A DNA stretch of 64,000 nucleotides. Source: Kitasatospora sp. MMS16-BH015. GTDB taxonomy: Bacteria > Actinomycetota > Actinomycetes > Streptomycetales > Streptomycetaceae. Location of the stretch: the NCBI RefSeq assembly GCF_002943525.1, contig NZ_CP025394.1, forward strand, positions 3,162,001 to 3,226,000, given 5' to 3'. A program made the translations under genes and the position numbers. Each line of letters starts with the position of its first letter. Position 1 is the stretch's first letter. Shown here in pieces: positions 16,844-25,580 of this stretch. Below the pieces are notes generated by a model, which did no database searches, was not told the origin of the DNA, and saw only the letters and a list, made by a program, of their open reading frames with translations.

Positions 16844-18148
16844 GGCCGCCGTCCGGGCCGGCCGCCGCAGGTAGACCGCCCGGGTCAGTGCGGCGCAGCC
16901 GGCGTAGCCGACCAGGAAGGCGGCGAAGGCCGGGGCCCCGCTGTGCACCCGCAGGAAGGACTCCCGGAAAGCCAGGTTGATCAGCAGCCCGCCCGCCGCG
17001 CCGACGGCGCCGATCACCCCGATCGCCGCCCCGCCGGTGCGCCGGGCCCAGTCGGCCGCCGCCGCGGGGCTCTCCCCGGCGGCGATCCGGTCCTGCGCCT
17101 TGGCGTCGAACACCCCGGGGATCATCTTGTACGTGGAGCCGTTGCCCAGCCCGGCGAAGACGAACAGCGCGGCGAACCCGACCAGGAAGACCGGCAGCGA
17201 GCGCAGCACCGAGGCGTAGGTGACCAGCAGCCCGGCCAGTGCCATCGCGCCGAAGTTCCAGAAGGTGATCCGGGCCCCGCCGAACCGGTCCGCCAGCCGG
17301 CCCCCGACCGGGCGGATCAGCGAGCCGAGCAGCGGGCCGAGGAAGGTGAGCTGGGCGGCCTGCAGCGGGGTGCGGCCGAACTGGCTCTGCAGCACCAGGC
17401 CGAAGGCGAAGGAGAAGCCGATGAAGGAGCCGAAGCTGCCCACGTAGAGCACCGCGAGCAGCCAGGTGTGCCGCTCCCGGCAGGTGGCCCGCAGCGCGCC
17501 GGTGTCGCCCCGGGTGACGGCCAGGTCGTCCATGAACAGCGCCGCGCAGAGCGCCGCGAGCACGATCAGCGGCAGGTAGACGGCGAGCACCAGCCGCGGG
17601 TGCCCGGCCCCGGCCCAGCCGATCACGCCCAGCGCCACCAGCTGGATCACCGGCACCCCGAGGTTGCCGCCGCCGGCGTTCAGCCCGAGCGCCCAGCCCT
17701 TGTGCCGGGCCGGGAAGAAGGCGTTGATGTTGGTCATCGAGGAGGCGAAGTTGCCGCCGCCCACCCCGGTCAGCGCAGCCACCAGCAGGAGGGTGCCGTA
17801 CGAGGTGCCGGGGTGCATCACGGCGGCCGCCGCCAGCACGGGCAGGAGCAGCAGCAGCGCCGAGACCACCGTCCACCGCCGCCCGCCGAACCGGGCCACC
17901 GCGAAGGTGTACGGGATCCGGACGAAGGCCCCCACCAGGGTGGGCAGCGCGACCAGGAAGAACTTGCCGGCCGGGTCGATCCCGTACTCCTTGCCCATGA
18001 AGAGCACGAGCACCGACCAGAGGCTCCAGATCGAGAAGCCGACGTGCTCGGAGAGGATCGAGAACCAGAGATTGCGGTGCGCCGTCCTCCGCCCCTCCCG
18101 CGCCCAGAATTCCGCGTCCTCCGGGTGCCACTCCTGAATGCGGGCCAT
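16817..18148 (-). CDS. narK: NarK-type nitrate/nitrite transporter (MFS)
   Basis: 443 residues from the ATG at 18148 (AGGGGAG 6 nt upstream; the in-frame GTG at 18154 is too close to that site). About 12 membrane segments of the major facilitator superfamily. The two nitrate-signature regions of the NNP family are clear: GVGGGNFASSMTNINAFFP in TM5 and AGLGNGSTYKMIP in TM11. It imports nitrate and/or exports nitrite across the cytoplasmic membrane. The downstream nnaR-type gene and the GlnR-like site upstream point to nitrogen assimilation rather than respiration. The 3' end lies inside a 28-bp tandem repeat. Confidence 0.92.
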   Translation of the reverse strand: MARIQEWHPEDAEFWAREGRRTAHRNLWFSILSEHVGFSIWSLWSVLVLFMGKEYGIDPAGKFFLVALPTLVGAFVRIPYTFAVARFGGRRWTVVSALLLLLPVLAAAAVMHPGTSYGTLLLVAALTGVGGGNFASSMTNINAFFPARHKGWALGLNAGGGNLGVPVIQLVALGVIGWAGAGHPRLVLAVYLPLIVLAALCAALFMDDLAVTRGDTGALRATCRERHTWLLAVLYVGSFGSFIGFSFAFGLVLQSQFGRTPLQAAQLTFLGPLLGSLIRPVGGRLADRFGGARITFWNFGAMALAGLLVTYASVLRSLPVFLVGFAALFVFAGLGNGSTYKMIPGVFDAKAQDRIAAGESPAAAADWARRTGGAAIGVIGAVGAAGGLLINLAFRESFLRVHSGAPAFAAFLVGYAGCAALTRAVYLRRPARTAAPAQVPAGA

Positions 18149-18199
18149 CGCCACTCCCCTGCCTCGGCTGCTCGGTGCGGCCGACGCTAGGCAGCGGGG

Positions 18200-18237
18200 G
18201 TTTCGGCCACCGCCGCGCCCGGTGACGCGGGCGGAAC
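18200..18237. promoter_or_regulatory. Putative GlnR-binding site upstream of narK
   Basis: GTTTC-N6-CGCCG-N6-GTGAC-N6-GGAAC follows the spacing of the actinobacterial GlnR box (gTnAc-N6-GaAAc repeated). The second half-box pair is near perfect (GTGAC, GGAAC) and the first is degenerate. It sits 52-89 nt before the narK start codon. Confidence 0.5.
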
Positions 18238-18281
18238 CGTCCGCTCACCCCGCCGGGCGGGGGCCTGTGAGCCGGGGAAAG

Positions 18282-18321
18282 CCCGAGAGCCGCCGACCCC
18301 TGAAGGTCGGCGGCTCTCGGG
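18282..18321 (-). terminator. Terminator of ssrA (tmRNA)
   Basis: A 17-bp perfect stem (18282-18298 with 18305-18321) with a 6-nt loop lies 18 nt beyond the mature tmRNA 3' end. Confidence 0.8.
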
Positions 18322-18339
18322 TACTGCATGAACATGGGG

Positions 18340-18711
18340 TGGTGGAGATGCCGGGAATCGAACCCGGGTCCAGTGGAGTGGATTCAGGACTTCTCCGAGC
18401 GCAGTCCGCTGTGCTTTTCTCGGCCCTGGCAGTCACGCGGACAAGCCGCCAACGGGCCCAGCTACTGTTTGATTTCCCATCCTCCCCCGTAACCGGGGAG
18501 GGCGGTTGAGTTCCCTAGATTATGCCAGGCTCCGGGTCGGGAACTCCCCGGTCTGACACCTTGGCTACTCGCTGATCAGGCAGCGAGCGCGAAGGACTCG
18601 CGCTTAGTATTGGCGATTATTTTTTTGCGACAAAGGGTTAACGAGGTCAGTGTCGCCTTTCTCGGCTCGCTTCTCCTGTTTCGACGTCCCCTGTCGAAAC
18701 CGATCATCCCC
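18340..18711 (-). ncRNA. ssrA: Transfer-messenger RNA (tmRNA, 10Sa RNA)
   Basis: The minus strand begins GGGGATGATCGGTTTCGACA, the conserved tmRNA 5' end. It finishes with a T-arm (GGGTTCGATTCCC) and acceptor CATCTCC-A-CCA that pairs with GGGGATG at the 5' end, so the ends form the alanine-tRNA-like domain. The CCA is encoded. An internal reading frame gives the proteolysis tag. With SmpB it rescues stalled ribosomes by trans-translation. smpB lies just upstream on the same strand. A weak promoter (TTGAAA at 18744-18749 on the minus strand) is positioned about 38 nt before the 5' end. The 3' boundary was set at the encoded CCA. Confidence 0.97.
18576..18614 (-). other. tmRNA tag-peptide reading frame
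   Basis: The resume codon GCC at 18614 opens ANTKRESFALAA followed by TGA. The ALAA end is the degradation signal read by ClpXP-type proteases; ANTK is the usual actinobacterial beginning. Confidence 0.9.
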
Positions 18712-18836
18712 ATGTTTTTTTGAGAAACATCATCCGCACTGGCTTTCAACCCGGTGCGGTGTTGCTGGGACCATGGTACGCGCTGCGACCGCCGAGGGTC
18801 CAGCCCATTAACCCGTGGCTGTCAACGCCGCTGCCG

Positions 18837-19328
18837 TCAACGCTGCTGCCGGCGGCGGGCGGCCGCGACGGCGCGGGCCGTCTCGCGGGTGTCCTGCTTC
18901 TCGCGCAGGGTCTGCCGCTTGTCGTACAACTTCTTGCCGACCGCGAGGGCGAGCTCCAGCTTGACCCGGCCGTCCTTGAAGTACATGGACAGCGGGACGA
19001 GCGTGTGGCCGGTCTCCTTCGTCTTCGCCTCCAGCTTCCGGATCTCCATCTTGTGCAGCAGCAGCTTGCGCTTGCGCCGCGCGGAGTGGTTGGTCCACGT
19101 CCCCTGGGTGTACTCGGGGATGAAGACGTTGTCGATCCAGACCTCACCGCCCTGGGTGTAGGCGTACCCGTCGACCAGGTTGGCCCGGCCTTCGCGCAGC
19201 GACTTCACCTCGGTGCCGGTGAGCACCATCCCGCACTCGTAGGTATCGAGGATGGTGTACTCGTGTCGCGCCTTCTTGTTCTGCGCGATCAGCTTCTGTC
19301 CCGTTTCCTTTGCCATAGCGTCGGCCAT
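18837..19328 (-). CDS. smpB: SsrA-binding protein SmpB
   Basis: 163 residues. Family motifs are [36 protein letters not shown], the [11 protein letters not shown] region and [26 protein letters not shown], with a basic C-terminal tail that folds into the mRNA channel. It binds the tRNA-like domain of tmRNA and delivers it to stalled ribosomes. The ATG at 19328 is used; a second in-frame ATG at 19316 (MAKETGQK) matches the usual SmpB N-terminus and may be the true start. It sits 125 bp upstream of ssrA on the same strand, downstream of the S41 protease gene. Confidence 0.95.
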   Translation of the reverse strand: MADAMAKETGQKLIAQNKKARHEYTILDTYECGMVLTGTEVKSLREGRANLVDGYAYTQGGEVWIDNVFIPEYTQGTWTNHSARRKRKLLLHKMEIRKLEAKTKETGHTLVPLSMYFKDGRVKLELALAVGKKLYDKRQTLREKQDTRETARAVAAARRRQQR

Positions 19329-19386
19329 TCTCGCATCCCGGTACGGCGGCCGTCAGCCCCATTTGTCCGGTCGCCGGCCGCGCCGG

Positions 19387-20496
19387 TCAGCCGCGCCGCC
19401 CGAGGCCGGCCAGCACCCGCAGCGCGAGCGTCTCGGCGCGCTCCCCGGTGGGCACGGGCACGTCCGGGGTGAAGCCGGTGCCGTCCGGGCTGCGGCCGGC
19501 CGGGGTCTGGTAGCGGCCCACGGTGAGCTCGAGCACCGAGCCGTCGGCCAGCCGGCTGGGCTGCTGCACGGTGCCCTTGCCGAAGGTGCGCGAGCCGATC
19601 AGCACGGCCCGGCAGCGGTCCTGGAGGGCGCCGGCCAGCAGCTCGGCCGCGCTCATCGTGCCGCCGTCCACCAGCACCACCAGCGGGGTCGCGGTGTCGC
19701 CGCCGGGGGCCGCGGTGAGCCCGCGGCGCTCGCCGCCGGCCTGGTAGGAGCCGATCTCGCCGCCGTCCAGGAAGACCCCGGCCGTCTCGGCGGCCTCCTC
19801 GACCAGCCCGCCGGAGCTGCCGCGCAGGTCGAGCACCACCGCGCGGGCACCCCGGGCCGCCGCCCGGACCCGCTCGGCCACCCCGTCGGTGAAGGCCGCC
19901 ACCCCGATCCGCACCACCCCGGGGGCGAGCTCGCCGACCGTCACCTCCTGGGTCTCCAGCACGGCCCGGCGCAGCACCACCTCGCGGACCGGGCCGTCGG
20001 CCCGCTGCACCGCGAGCGAGACGGTCGAGCCGGGCCGGCGCTGGGCGCCCTCGCCGCGCAGCCGGGCCACCACCTCGGTCACCGGAAGCCGGTCGGCCCG
20101 CACCCCGTCCAGGCGCACCAGCCGGTCGCCGACCTCCACCCCGGCCGCCGCGGCCGGGCCGGCGGGCCGCACCTGGGAGACGGCCGTGGAGCCGTCCCCG
20201 GACCGCCCGATCGAGAGCCCCACGCCCAGATAGCGCCCGAGCAGGAAGTCGGCGTACTCCTGCGGGCTGTAGTACGCGGCCCAGCGGTCGCCGCTGGCGC
20301 CGAGCAGCCGCTCGGCCTCGGCCCGCGAGAGCCGCGCCCCCGCCAGACCCGGCCCGGCCGCACCGGGCGCCGCGTCCTGCGCGGGCGTCCGCGCCGCCAC
20401 CTCGGGCTCCCCCCAGGCCCCGGCCAGCGCCCCACCCAGCAGCACTACCCCGAACACCAGCGTGAGCGTGGCCCCCTGCCGCACCTGCCGTGACAT
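19387..20496 (-). CDS. S41 family C-terminal processing peptidase
   Basis: 369 residues. An N-terminal signal/anchor (residues about 8-27) is followed by a helical segment, a PDZ domain (residues about 88-170; YLGVGLSIGR, AAGVEVGDRLVRLDG) and the S41 catalytic core. The Ser-Lys dyad is visible at Ser282 (GTMSAAELLAGAL) and Lys307 (SRTFGKGTVQ), with the family spacing of 25 residues. It acts outside the membrane, cleaving proteins near their C-termini. It is located between ftsX and smpB, the arrangement I remember in Streptomyces chromosomes; no functional link to either is proven. Confidence 0.9.
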   Translation of the reverse strand: MSRQVRQGATLTLVFGVVLLGGALAGAWGEPEVAARTPAQDAAPGAAGPGLAGARLSRAEAERLLGASGDRWAAYYSPQEYADFLLGRYLGVGLSIGRSGDGSTAVSQVRPAGPAAAAGVEVGDRLVRLDGVRADRLPVTEVVARLRGEGAQRRPGSTVSLAVQRADGPVREVVLRRAVLETQEVTVGELAPGVVRIGVAAFTDGVAERVRAAARGARAVVLDLRGSSGGLVEEAAETAGVFLDGGEIGSYQAGGERRGLTAAPGGDTATPLVVLVDGGTMSAAELLAGALQDRCRAVLIGSRTFGKGTVQQPSRLADGSVLELTVGRYQTPAGRSPDGTGFTPDVPVPTGERAETLALRVLAGLGRRG

Positions 20497-20530
20497 GACT
20501 GACGAGTCTAGGCGCCCGCCCGCCGACGAC

Positions 20531-20578
20531 GACAGGGGCGCGTGTCCCGCTCCGTCGAGCGGGACACGCGCCCCTGTC
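20531..20578. terminator. Terminator of ftsEX operon
   Basis: A perfect 22-bp stem (20531-20552 with 20557-20578) with a 4-nt loop lies 19 nt beyond the ftsX stop. Confidence 0.85.
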
Positions 20579-20596
20579 AGGTCGCGCGGAGGCCAC

Positions 20597-21508
20597 TCAG
20601 ACCTTGAGGTACTTCCGCAGGGTGAAGAAGGCCGCGATACCGGCCATGGCCATGCCGATCACGACCAGCAGCGGGATCACCTGGAGCACCGAGGAGAGCC
20701 CGATGAACTGGATGAACTGGACGCGCTGGGCGAGGAAGTTCTGCACGAAGTAGTGACCGGCCAGCAGCAGCCCCGAGGCCAGCACCGCGCCGAGCAGCGC
20801 CGCGAAGGCAGCCTCCGCGATGAACGGCATCTGGACGTAGAAGTTGGAGGCACCGACCAGGCGCATGATCCCGGTCTCCCGCCGTCGGCTGAACGCGGAC
20901 ACCCGGACGGTGTTCACGATCAGCAGCAAGGCGACGAAGAGCATCAGCACCATGATCACGAAGGCGGCGGTCTGCAGGCCGTTCAGCAGGCCGAACAGAT
21001 TCTCCAGGATCTTCCGCTGGTCCTCGACCGACTTCACGCCCGCCTTGCCGGCGAAGGCGCTCTGGATCACGTCGTACCGGGTCGGGTCGTTGAGCTTCAC
21101 CCGCCAGGACTGCGGCATGGCCTCCGGGCCCACCGCCTGGATCAGCGGGTTGTCCGGGTTGGTGTCCTTCCAGCGCTTGAACGCGTCCTGCGAGCTCTCG
21201 AAGGTGGAGCTCTGCACCAGCTGGGTCATCGAGTCCAGCTGGGTCTTGACGTCCTTGATCTGCTGGTCGGTGGCCGCGCCGGAGGCGCACTGCGGCGAGG
21301 CCTTCTGGTCCGCCTTGGTGCAGAAGTAGATGCTCACCTCGACCTTGTCGTACCAGTAACCCTTCATCGAGTTGACCTGGTCGCGCACCAGGAGGCTGGC
21401 ACCGGCGAGGGCGAGCGAGAGCGCGACACTGACCACGACAGCGATGGTCATGGTCAGGTTGCGGCGGAGACCGACACCGATCTCCGACAGAACGAACTGG
21501 GCGCGCAT
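20597..21508 (-). CDS. ftsX: Cell-division ABC transporter permease FtsX
   Basis: 303 residues. One N-terminal transmembrane helix (residues about 22-42), an extracytoplasmic domain of about 130 residues, then three C-terminal helices, the standard FtsX layout. With FtsE it forms an ATP-driven complex that transmits conformational signals across the membrane to peptidoglycan hydrolases at the septum. The extracytoplasmic loop has two Cys (YFCTKADQKASPQC). ATG at 21508, 50 bp after ftsE, clearly one operon. Confidence 0.95.
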   Translation of the reverse strand: MRAQFVLSEIGVGLRRNLTMTIAVVVSVALSLALAGASLLVRDQVNSMKGYWYDKVEVSIYFCTKADQKASPQCASGAATDQQIKDVKTQLDSMTQLVQSSTFESSQDAFKRWKDTNPDNPLIQAVGPEAMPQSWRVKLNDPTRYDVIQSAFAGKAGVKSVEDQRKILENLFGLLNGLQTAAFVIMVLMLFVALLLIVNTVRVSAFSRRRETGIMRLVGASNFYVQMPFIAEAAFAALLGAVLASGLLLAGHYFVQNFLAQRVQFIQFIGLSSVLQVIPLLVVIGMAMAGIAAFFTLRKYLKV

Positions 21509-21558
21509 GCTTTTCTCACTCCAGGGTTTGCGGGTGGGGCGACGAGGCGGGCGGAGGT

Positions 21559-22248
21559 CTAGTGCTGGTAGCCGTAGACACCGCGGGCCTGGTCGCGGAC
21601 CAGCAGCCCCTTGTCGAGCTCGATGACTCGCTTGCGCATCTGGTCGACGATGGCCTGGTCGTGCGTGGCCATCAGGACGGTCGTCCCGGTGCGGTTGATC
21701 CGGTCGAGCAGCTTCATGATGCCGACCGAGTTCTGCGGGTCGAGGTTACCCGTGGGCTCGTCGGCGATCAGGAGCATCGGACGGTTGACGAAGGCCCGGG
21801 CGATCGCCACGCGCTGCTGCTCACCACCGGAGAGCTCGCCGGGCATCCGCTCCTCCTTGCCGCCCAGGCCGACCAGGTCGAGCACCTCGGGCACGACCTT
21901 GTTGATCGCGCTCTTGGGCTTCCCGATCACCTCCAGGGCGAAGGCCACGTTCTGCGCGACGGTCTTGTTCGGGAGCAGGCGGAAGTCCTGGAACACCGTC
22001 CCCAACTGGCGCCGCATGTGCGGCACCTTCCAGTTGGAGAGCTTGCCCAGGTCCTTGCCCAGCACGTGCACCTCGCCGGTGCTCGGCCGCTCCTCCCGCA
22101 GGCAGAGCCGCAGGAAGGTGGACTTGCCCGAACCGGAGGAGCCGACCAGGAAGACGAACTCGCCCTTCTCGATCTCCAGCGAGACGTTGTCCAGGGCCGG
22201 ACGGTTCTGCTTGGGATAGGTCTTGGAGACGTTGTCGAATCTGATCAC
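21559..22248 (-). CDS. ftsE: Cell-division ATP-binding protein FtsE
   Basis: 229 residues. Complete ABC ATPase: Walker [11 protein letters not shown]-loop [11 protein letters not shown], signature [15 protein letters not shown], Walker [13 protein letters not shown] and the H-loop in MATHDQ. The GTG at 22248 is the start ([12 protein letters not shown]); the ribosome-binding site is weak. It powers FtsX at the division site. First gene of ftsE-ftsX; the promoter lies in the 272-bp region shared with the divergent small membrane-protein gene. Confidence 0.95.
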   Translation of the reverse strand: MIRFDNVSKTYPKQNRPALDNVSLEIEKGEFVFLVGSSGSGKSTFLRLCLREERPSTGEVHVLGKDLGKLSNWKVPHMRRQLGTVFQDFRLLPNKTVAQNVAFALEVIGKPKSAINKVVPEVLDLVGLGGKEERMPGELSGGEQQRVAIARAFVNRPMLLIADEPTGNLDPQNSVGIMKLLDRINRTGTTVLMATHDQAIVDQMRKRVIELDKGLLVRDQARGVYGYQH

Positions 22249-22520
22249 GGCTGCATCACGGGGGCCATCCTAGGCCGAACGCCTCCTGGTGCCGGGGGTC
22301 GTCTTCCGCAGAAGCCTGGTTTTGGTCGGTTTTTGTCCTGGTTTGACCCGATAGATGCGAGCCAATTCACAGAATCCGTCCCCGGTTTCCCAGCCCCGAC
22401 CACCACCGACTGCCCCAGCCCGGGCGCCGGACCGCCGCAGACCTGGCACAGTGGTAACAGCAGAGGCAGGAACCGAAAGCCCGCCCGGCGCGTTGGCTGT
22501 AGCAGCGAGGAGGAGATCGC

Positions 22521-22715
22521 ATGACCTGCGACCATCTGGTGTGCGCCAACTGCAACGGCCGCGTGAGCGAGGGCCGCTGCCCGGTCTGCCGCGCCAACCG
22601 TGCCCGGCTGCAGGAGCAGCAGGGTCCGTTCGCCGCGCTCAGCCCCACCACCCTGCTGGCCCTACTGGTCGCGCTGCTGGCCATGGCCTTCATCGCCCGC
22701 CAGGTCCTGGCCTGA
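22521..22715 (+). CDS. Small zinc-ribbon membrane protein
   Basis: 64 residues with a strong GAGGAGGAG ribosome-binding site just before the ATG. The N-terminus carries two CxxC pairs (CANC and CPVC) plus a Cys at position 3, enough for a zinc ribbon. The C-terminus is a single membrane helix (LLALLVALLAMAFIARQVLA). It lies divergently from ftsE and ends at a bidirectional terminator before prfB. I do not know a characterised homologue. The excellent ribosome-binding site, codon bias and clear architecture support a real gene. Possible roles as an adaptor or redox-sensitive membrane peptide are guesses. Confidence 0.75.
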   Translation: MTCDHLVCANCNGRVSEGRCPVCRANRARLQEQQGPFAALSPTTLLALLVALLAMAFIARQVLA

Positions 22716-22730
22716 GCATCCGCCGACGCG

Positions 22731-22764
22731 AAAGTGCCCCGAGGAGGTCTCCTCGGGGCACTTT
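22731..22764. terminator. Bidirectional intrinsic terminator
   Basis: A 14-bp perfect stem (22731-22744 with 22751-22764) with A-rich 5' and T-rich 3' flanks can terminate both the small membrane-protein gene (plus) and prfB (minus). Its 3' arm resembles the neighbouring 17-bp repeat. Confidence 0.85.
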
Positions 22765-22934
22765 TACGCTCGGGCAAGTCTTACGTCCGGGTAAATCTTA
22801 CGCTCGTGCAAGTTCTACGCCCGGGCAACACTTACGTCCGAGCAAGTTTTACGCTCGGGCAAATCTTGCACTCGGGCCAAGCTTACGTTCGGGCGAACTT
22901 TACGTCCGCCCGAACTTTGCGCTCGCAGAAAACC
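22765..22934. repeat. Ten tandem 17-bp repeats between prfB stop and terminator
   Basis: Units start at 22765 and then every 17 bp to 22918, with consensus TACGYYCGGGCAARTCT. The copies are degenerate but the phase is exact. The last unit ends on the first base of the prfB stop codon, so the array forms the 3' untranslated region of the prfB transcript. There are no spacers between units. Confidence 0.95.
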
Positions 22935-24046
22935 TACTCTCCGCTGGTCTCGCGCTGCTTGCGCCAGCGGATGCCCGCCTCGATGAAGCCGTCGATGTCG
23001 CCGTCCAGCACGCCCTGCGGGTTGCCGACCTCGAACTCGGTGCGCAGGTCCTTGACCATCTGGTACGGGTGCAGCACGTAGGACCGCATCTGGTTGCCCC
23101 AGGAGCTGCCGCTGTCCTTGAGCGCGTCCATCGCGGCCCGCTCCTCCTTGCGGCGCAGCTCCAGCAGCTTCGCCTGGAGCACGTTCATCGCGGAGGCCTT
23201 GTTCTGGATCTGCGAGCGCTCGTTCTGGCAGGAGACCACCACACCGGTCGGGATGTGCGTGATGCGCACCGCCGAGTCGGTCGTGTTGACGCCCTGGCCG
23301 CCGGGGCCGGAGGCGCGGTAGACGTCGATGCGCAGCTCGGACTCGTCGATCTCGACGTGGTCCGACTGCTCGACGACCGGCAGCACCTCGACGCCCGCGA
23401 AGGAGGTCTGACGACGGCCCTGGTTGTCGAAGGGCGAGATGCGCACCAGGCGGTGGGTGCCCTGCTCGACCGAGAGGGTGCCGTAGGCGTAGGGCGACTT
23501 CACGGAGAAGGTCGCGGACTTGATGCCGGCCTCCTCCGCGTACGAGGTGTCGAGCACCTCGGTCGGGTACCCGTGCCGCTCGGCCCAGCGCAGGTACATC
23601 CGCATGAGCTGCTCGGCGAAGTCGGCGGCGTCCACGCCACCGGCCTCGGCGCGGATGTTGACCAGGGCCTCACGCGCGTCGTACTCGCCGGAGAGGAGCG
23701 TGCGCACCTCCAGCTCCTCGACGGCCTTCTTGACGGAGTCCAGCTCCGTCATGGCCTCGGCCAGGGTGTCCGCGTCGTCCTCGGCCTCGGCCAGCTCGAA
23801 GAGCACGCCCAAGTCGTCGACCCGGCCGCGCAGCGCGGTGACCTTGCGGAGTTCGCCCTGCAGGAAGGAGAGCCGACTGGTGACCTTCTGCGCATTGGCG
23901 AGGTCGTCCCACAGGTTCGGGGCGGCTGCTTCCTCCTCCAGAATCGCGATGTCGGCCCGGATCTTGTCCAGGTCGAGGACGGCCTCGATCGACCCCATGG
24001 TCGTTTCGAGGGACTTGAGCTCTTCGGAAGGATCGACGGCTGCCAC
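22934..24046 (-). CDS. prfB: Peptide chain release factor 2
   Basis: 370 residues, GTG start at 24046. The RF2-specific stop-codon recognition motif is SPF (residues 204-206, [15 protein letters not shown]), which reads UGA/UAA. The catalytic GGQ is at residues 249-251 ([10 protein letters not shown]). It hydrolyses peptidyl-tRNA at termination. The frame is continuous from the start, so the autoregulatory UGA frameshift of E. coli prfB is absent, as in other actinobacteria. The ribosome-binding site is weak. Its stop codon is contiguous with a ten-unit 17-bp repeat array. Confidence 0.96.
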   Translation of the reverse strand: MAAVDPSEELKSLETTMGSIEAVLDLDKIRADIAILEEEAAAPNLWDDLANAQKVTSRLSFLQGELRKVTALRGRVDDLGVLFELAEAEDDADTLAEAMTELDSVKKAVEELEVRTLLSGEYDAREALVNIRAEAGGVDAADFAEQLMRMYLRWAERHGYPTEVLDTSYAEEAGIKSATFSVKSPYAYGTLSVEQGTHRLVRISPFDNQGRRQTSFAGVEVLPVVEQSDHVEIDESELRIDVYRASGPGGQGVNTTDSAVRITHIPTGVVVSCQNERSQIQNKASAMNVLQAKLLELRRKEERAAMDALKDSGSSWGNQMRSYVLHPYQMVKDLRTEFEVGNPQGVLDGDIDGFIEAGIRWRKQRETSGE

Positions 24047-24076
24047 GCCACCAGCCTAATGGACAGGGAAGGGAGG

Positions 24077-25381
24077 TCAGATACGCAGGCAGCCAGTTGC
24101 AGCACCCAGGGGCGCGGGGAACTGCGCCAAACCGGAAGAAACGGCGCCGCACCCGGCAGCAGCAGCCCGCCTCGCCCCCCGGTGATCCGCCGCGAACGCC
24201 GCATACGCCGCAGCCGCCCCGGCGACGAGCAACACCACGGCAAGAAGCACCGCCAGCATCCGCCGCCGGCGGACCAGCGCCTTGCGCCCCTTCCGGTGCC
24301 CCACCGGCGCCGCCGCGCGCTGCGCCTGCGACTCCGCCGCGTAGGAGGCCAGCTCCTGCGGCGAGGGCCGCCGCAGGCTGGTGTGGGTGTCCCGGGTCGA
24401 GTCCGGGGAGGGCACCGGCACCAGCGGGACGGCCGGGCCGCGTCGGCGGCGGTGGACGCCCGTGCCGGTCTCGGCCTCGGCGTAGACGGCCTCGCCGGGG
24501 CTGAGCACCTCCTCGGCCGGCGCCTTGCCCTGGGCCGGTACGGCCAGCGGCGGCAGGCCGGCCAGGGCCGGCAGCTGCTCGCGCAGCCGGTCGGCCAGCT
24601 CGGCCGCCCGCAGCCGGGAGGCCGGGGCCTTGGCCAGGCAGCCGGCGATGATCCGCCAGAGGTCGTCCGGCAGGCCCGGCACCGGCGGCACGCTCTCGGT
24701 GACGTGCCGGCGCAGCACGGCGCCGGTGTGCCCGCCGCCGAAGGGGGTGAAGCCGGCCAGCAGTTCGTACAGCACGGTGGCCAGCGCGTAGATGTCCACG
24801 GCGGCCCGGGGCTCCAGGCCCTCGATGATCTCGGGGGCGAGGTAGTCGGGGGTGCCGATGATCCGGGTGGCCCGGGTGCGGCGCGGGGCGTCGACCAGCC
24901 GGGCGATGCCGAAGTCGGTGAGCTTGGCCCGGGGCGCGCCACCGGGGCCGGGCGGGGAGACCAGGTCGAGCATGACGTTCTCGGGCTTGACGTCCCGGTG
25001 CACGATCCCGGCCGCGTGCGCGGCGGCCAGGCCGTCGGCCACGTCGGCGATCACCGAGACGGCGGCCTGCGGGGTGAAGACGCCCTCGCGCTCCAGCCGG
25101 GAGCGCAGGTCGGTGCCCTGCACCAGCTCCATCACCAGCGCGAGGTCGTCGCCGTCCACCACCATGTCGCGGACGCCGACCACCCGGGGGTGGTCCAGGC
25201 TGGTGAGCGCGGCGCGCTCCTGCACGAAGCGCCCGACGAGCACCTGATCGGAGGCCAGGTCCTCGCGCAGCAACTTGACGGCCACCGGCCCGTCCGGCCC
25301 CTCACCGAGCCAGACGGTGCCGGCGGAGCCTCGGCCGATCACCTGGTGGACGGTGTACCGGCTGCCGATCTTGCGTGCCAA
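24077..25381 (-). CDS. Membrane-anchored serine/threonine protein kinase (PASTA-less)
   Basis: 434 residues, apparently starting with TTG at 25381 (GGAG 8 nt upstream). Hanks-type kinase domain in residues 8-270: ATP loop IGRGSAGTVW, Lys36 in VAVKLL, catalytic HRDVKPEN (Asp130) and DFG (Asp156). A Pro/Arg-rich linker follows, then one membrane helix (residues about 375-397) and a short outer tail of about 37 residues. There are no PASTA repeats. The outer tail includes residues encoded by a dispersed intergenic repeat (24109-24127), so the very C-terminus may have been captured recently. It lies downstream of a second kinase gene and upstream of prfB on the same strand. Substrates unknown. 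Confidence 0.9.
   Translation of the reverse strand: MARKIGSRYTVHQVIGRGSAGTVWLGEGPDGPVAVKLLREDLASDQVLVGRFVQERAALTSLDHPRVVGVRDMVVDGDDLALVMELVQGTDLRSRLEREGVFTPQAAVSVIADVADGLAAAHAAGIVHRDVKPENVMLDLVSPPGPGGAPRAKLTDFGIARLVDAPRRTRATRIIGTPDYLAPEIIEGLEPRAAVDIYALATVLYELLAGFTPFGGGHTGAVLRRHVTESVPPVPGLPDDLWRIIAGCLAKAPASRLRAAELADRLREQLPALAGLPPLAVPAQGKAPAEEVLSPGEAVYAEAETGTGVHRRRRGPAVPLVPVPSPDSTRDTHTSLRRPSPQELASYAAESQAQRAAAPVGHRKGRKALVRRRRMLAVLLAVVLLVAGAAAAYAAFAADHRGARRAAAAGCGAVSSGLAQFPAPLGAATGCLRI
24109..24127. repeat. Dispersed repeat copy, GGGGCGCGGGGAACTGCGC
   Basis: This 19-bp element recurs at 30525-30543 and 43374-43392. Here it has no inverted partner and lies inside the 3' end of a kinase gene, where it encodes AQFPAPLG on the minus strand. 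Confidence 0.85.
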
Positions 25382-25580
25382 TGCTGCTGCTCCGTAGGCG
25401 GCGGGAGCGCACGGCCCGACGGGTGCGCTCGGTAGGTCGGTCAGTCACCGACCAACCTACGCGCCCCGGAGGGCTCCAGGACCCGCCAGAGGCCCTCCGG
25501 GGCCGGGAAAAATCGTGAACTGTCGACAAAGCGACAAGATCACCATCCACCCGGCCGGCCGAGCGCTCCCCGACGGCCCG

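Noticed and set aside
18340-18711. Open reading frame across the tmRNA
   Set aside because: The predicted peptide is a translation of the tRNA-like domain; the region is fully explained as ssrA.
22731-22934. Possible CRISPR array
   Set aside because: The 17-bp units are directly contiguous, without spacers, and are too short; no cas gene is nearby.
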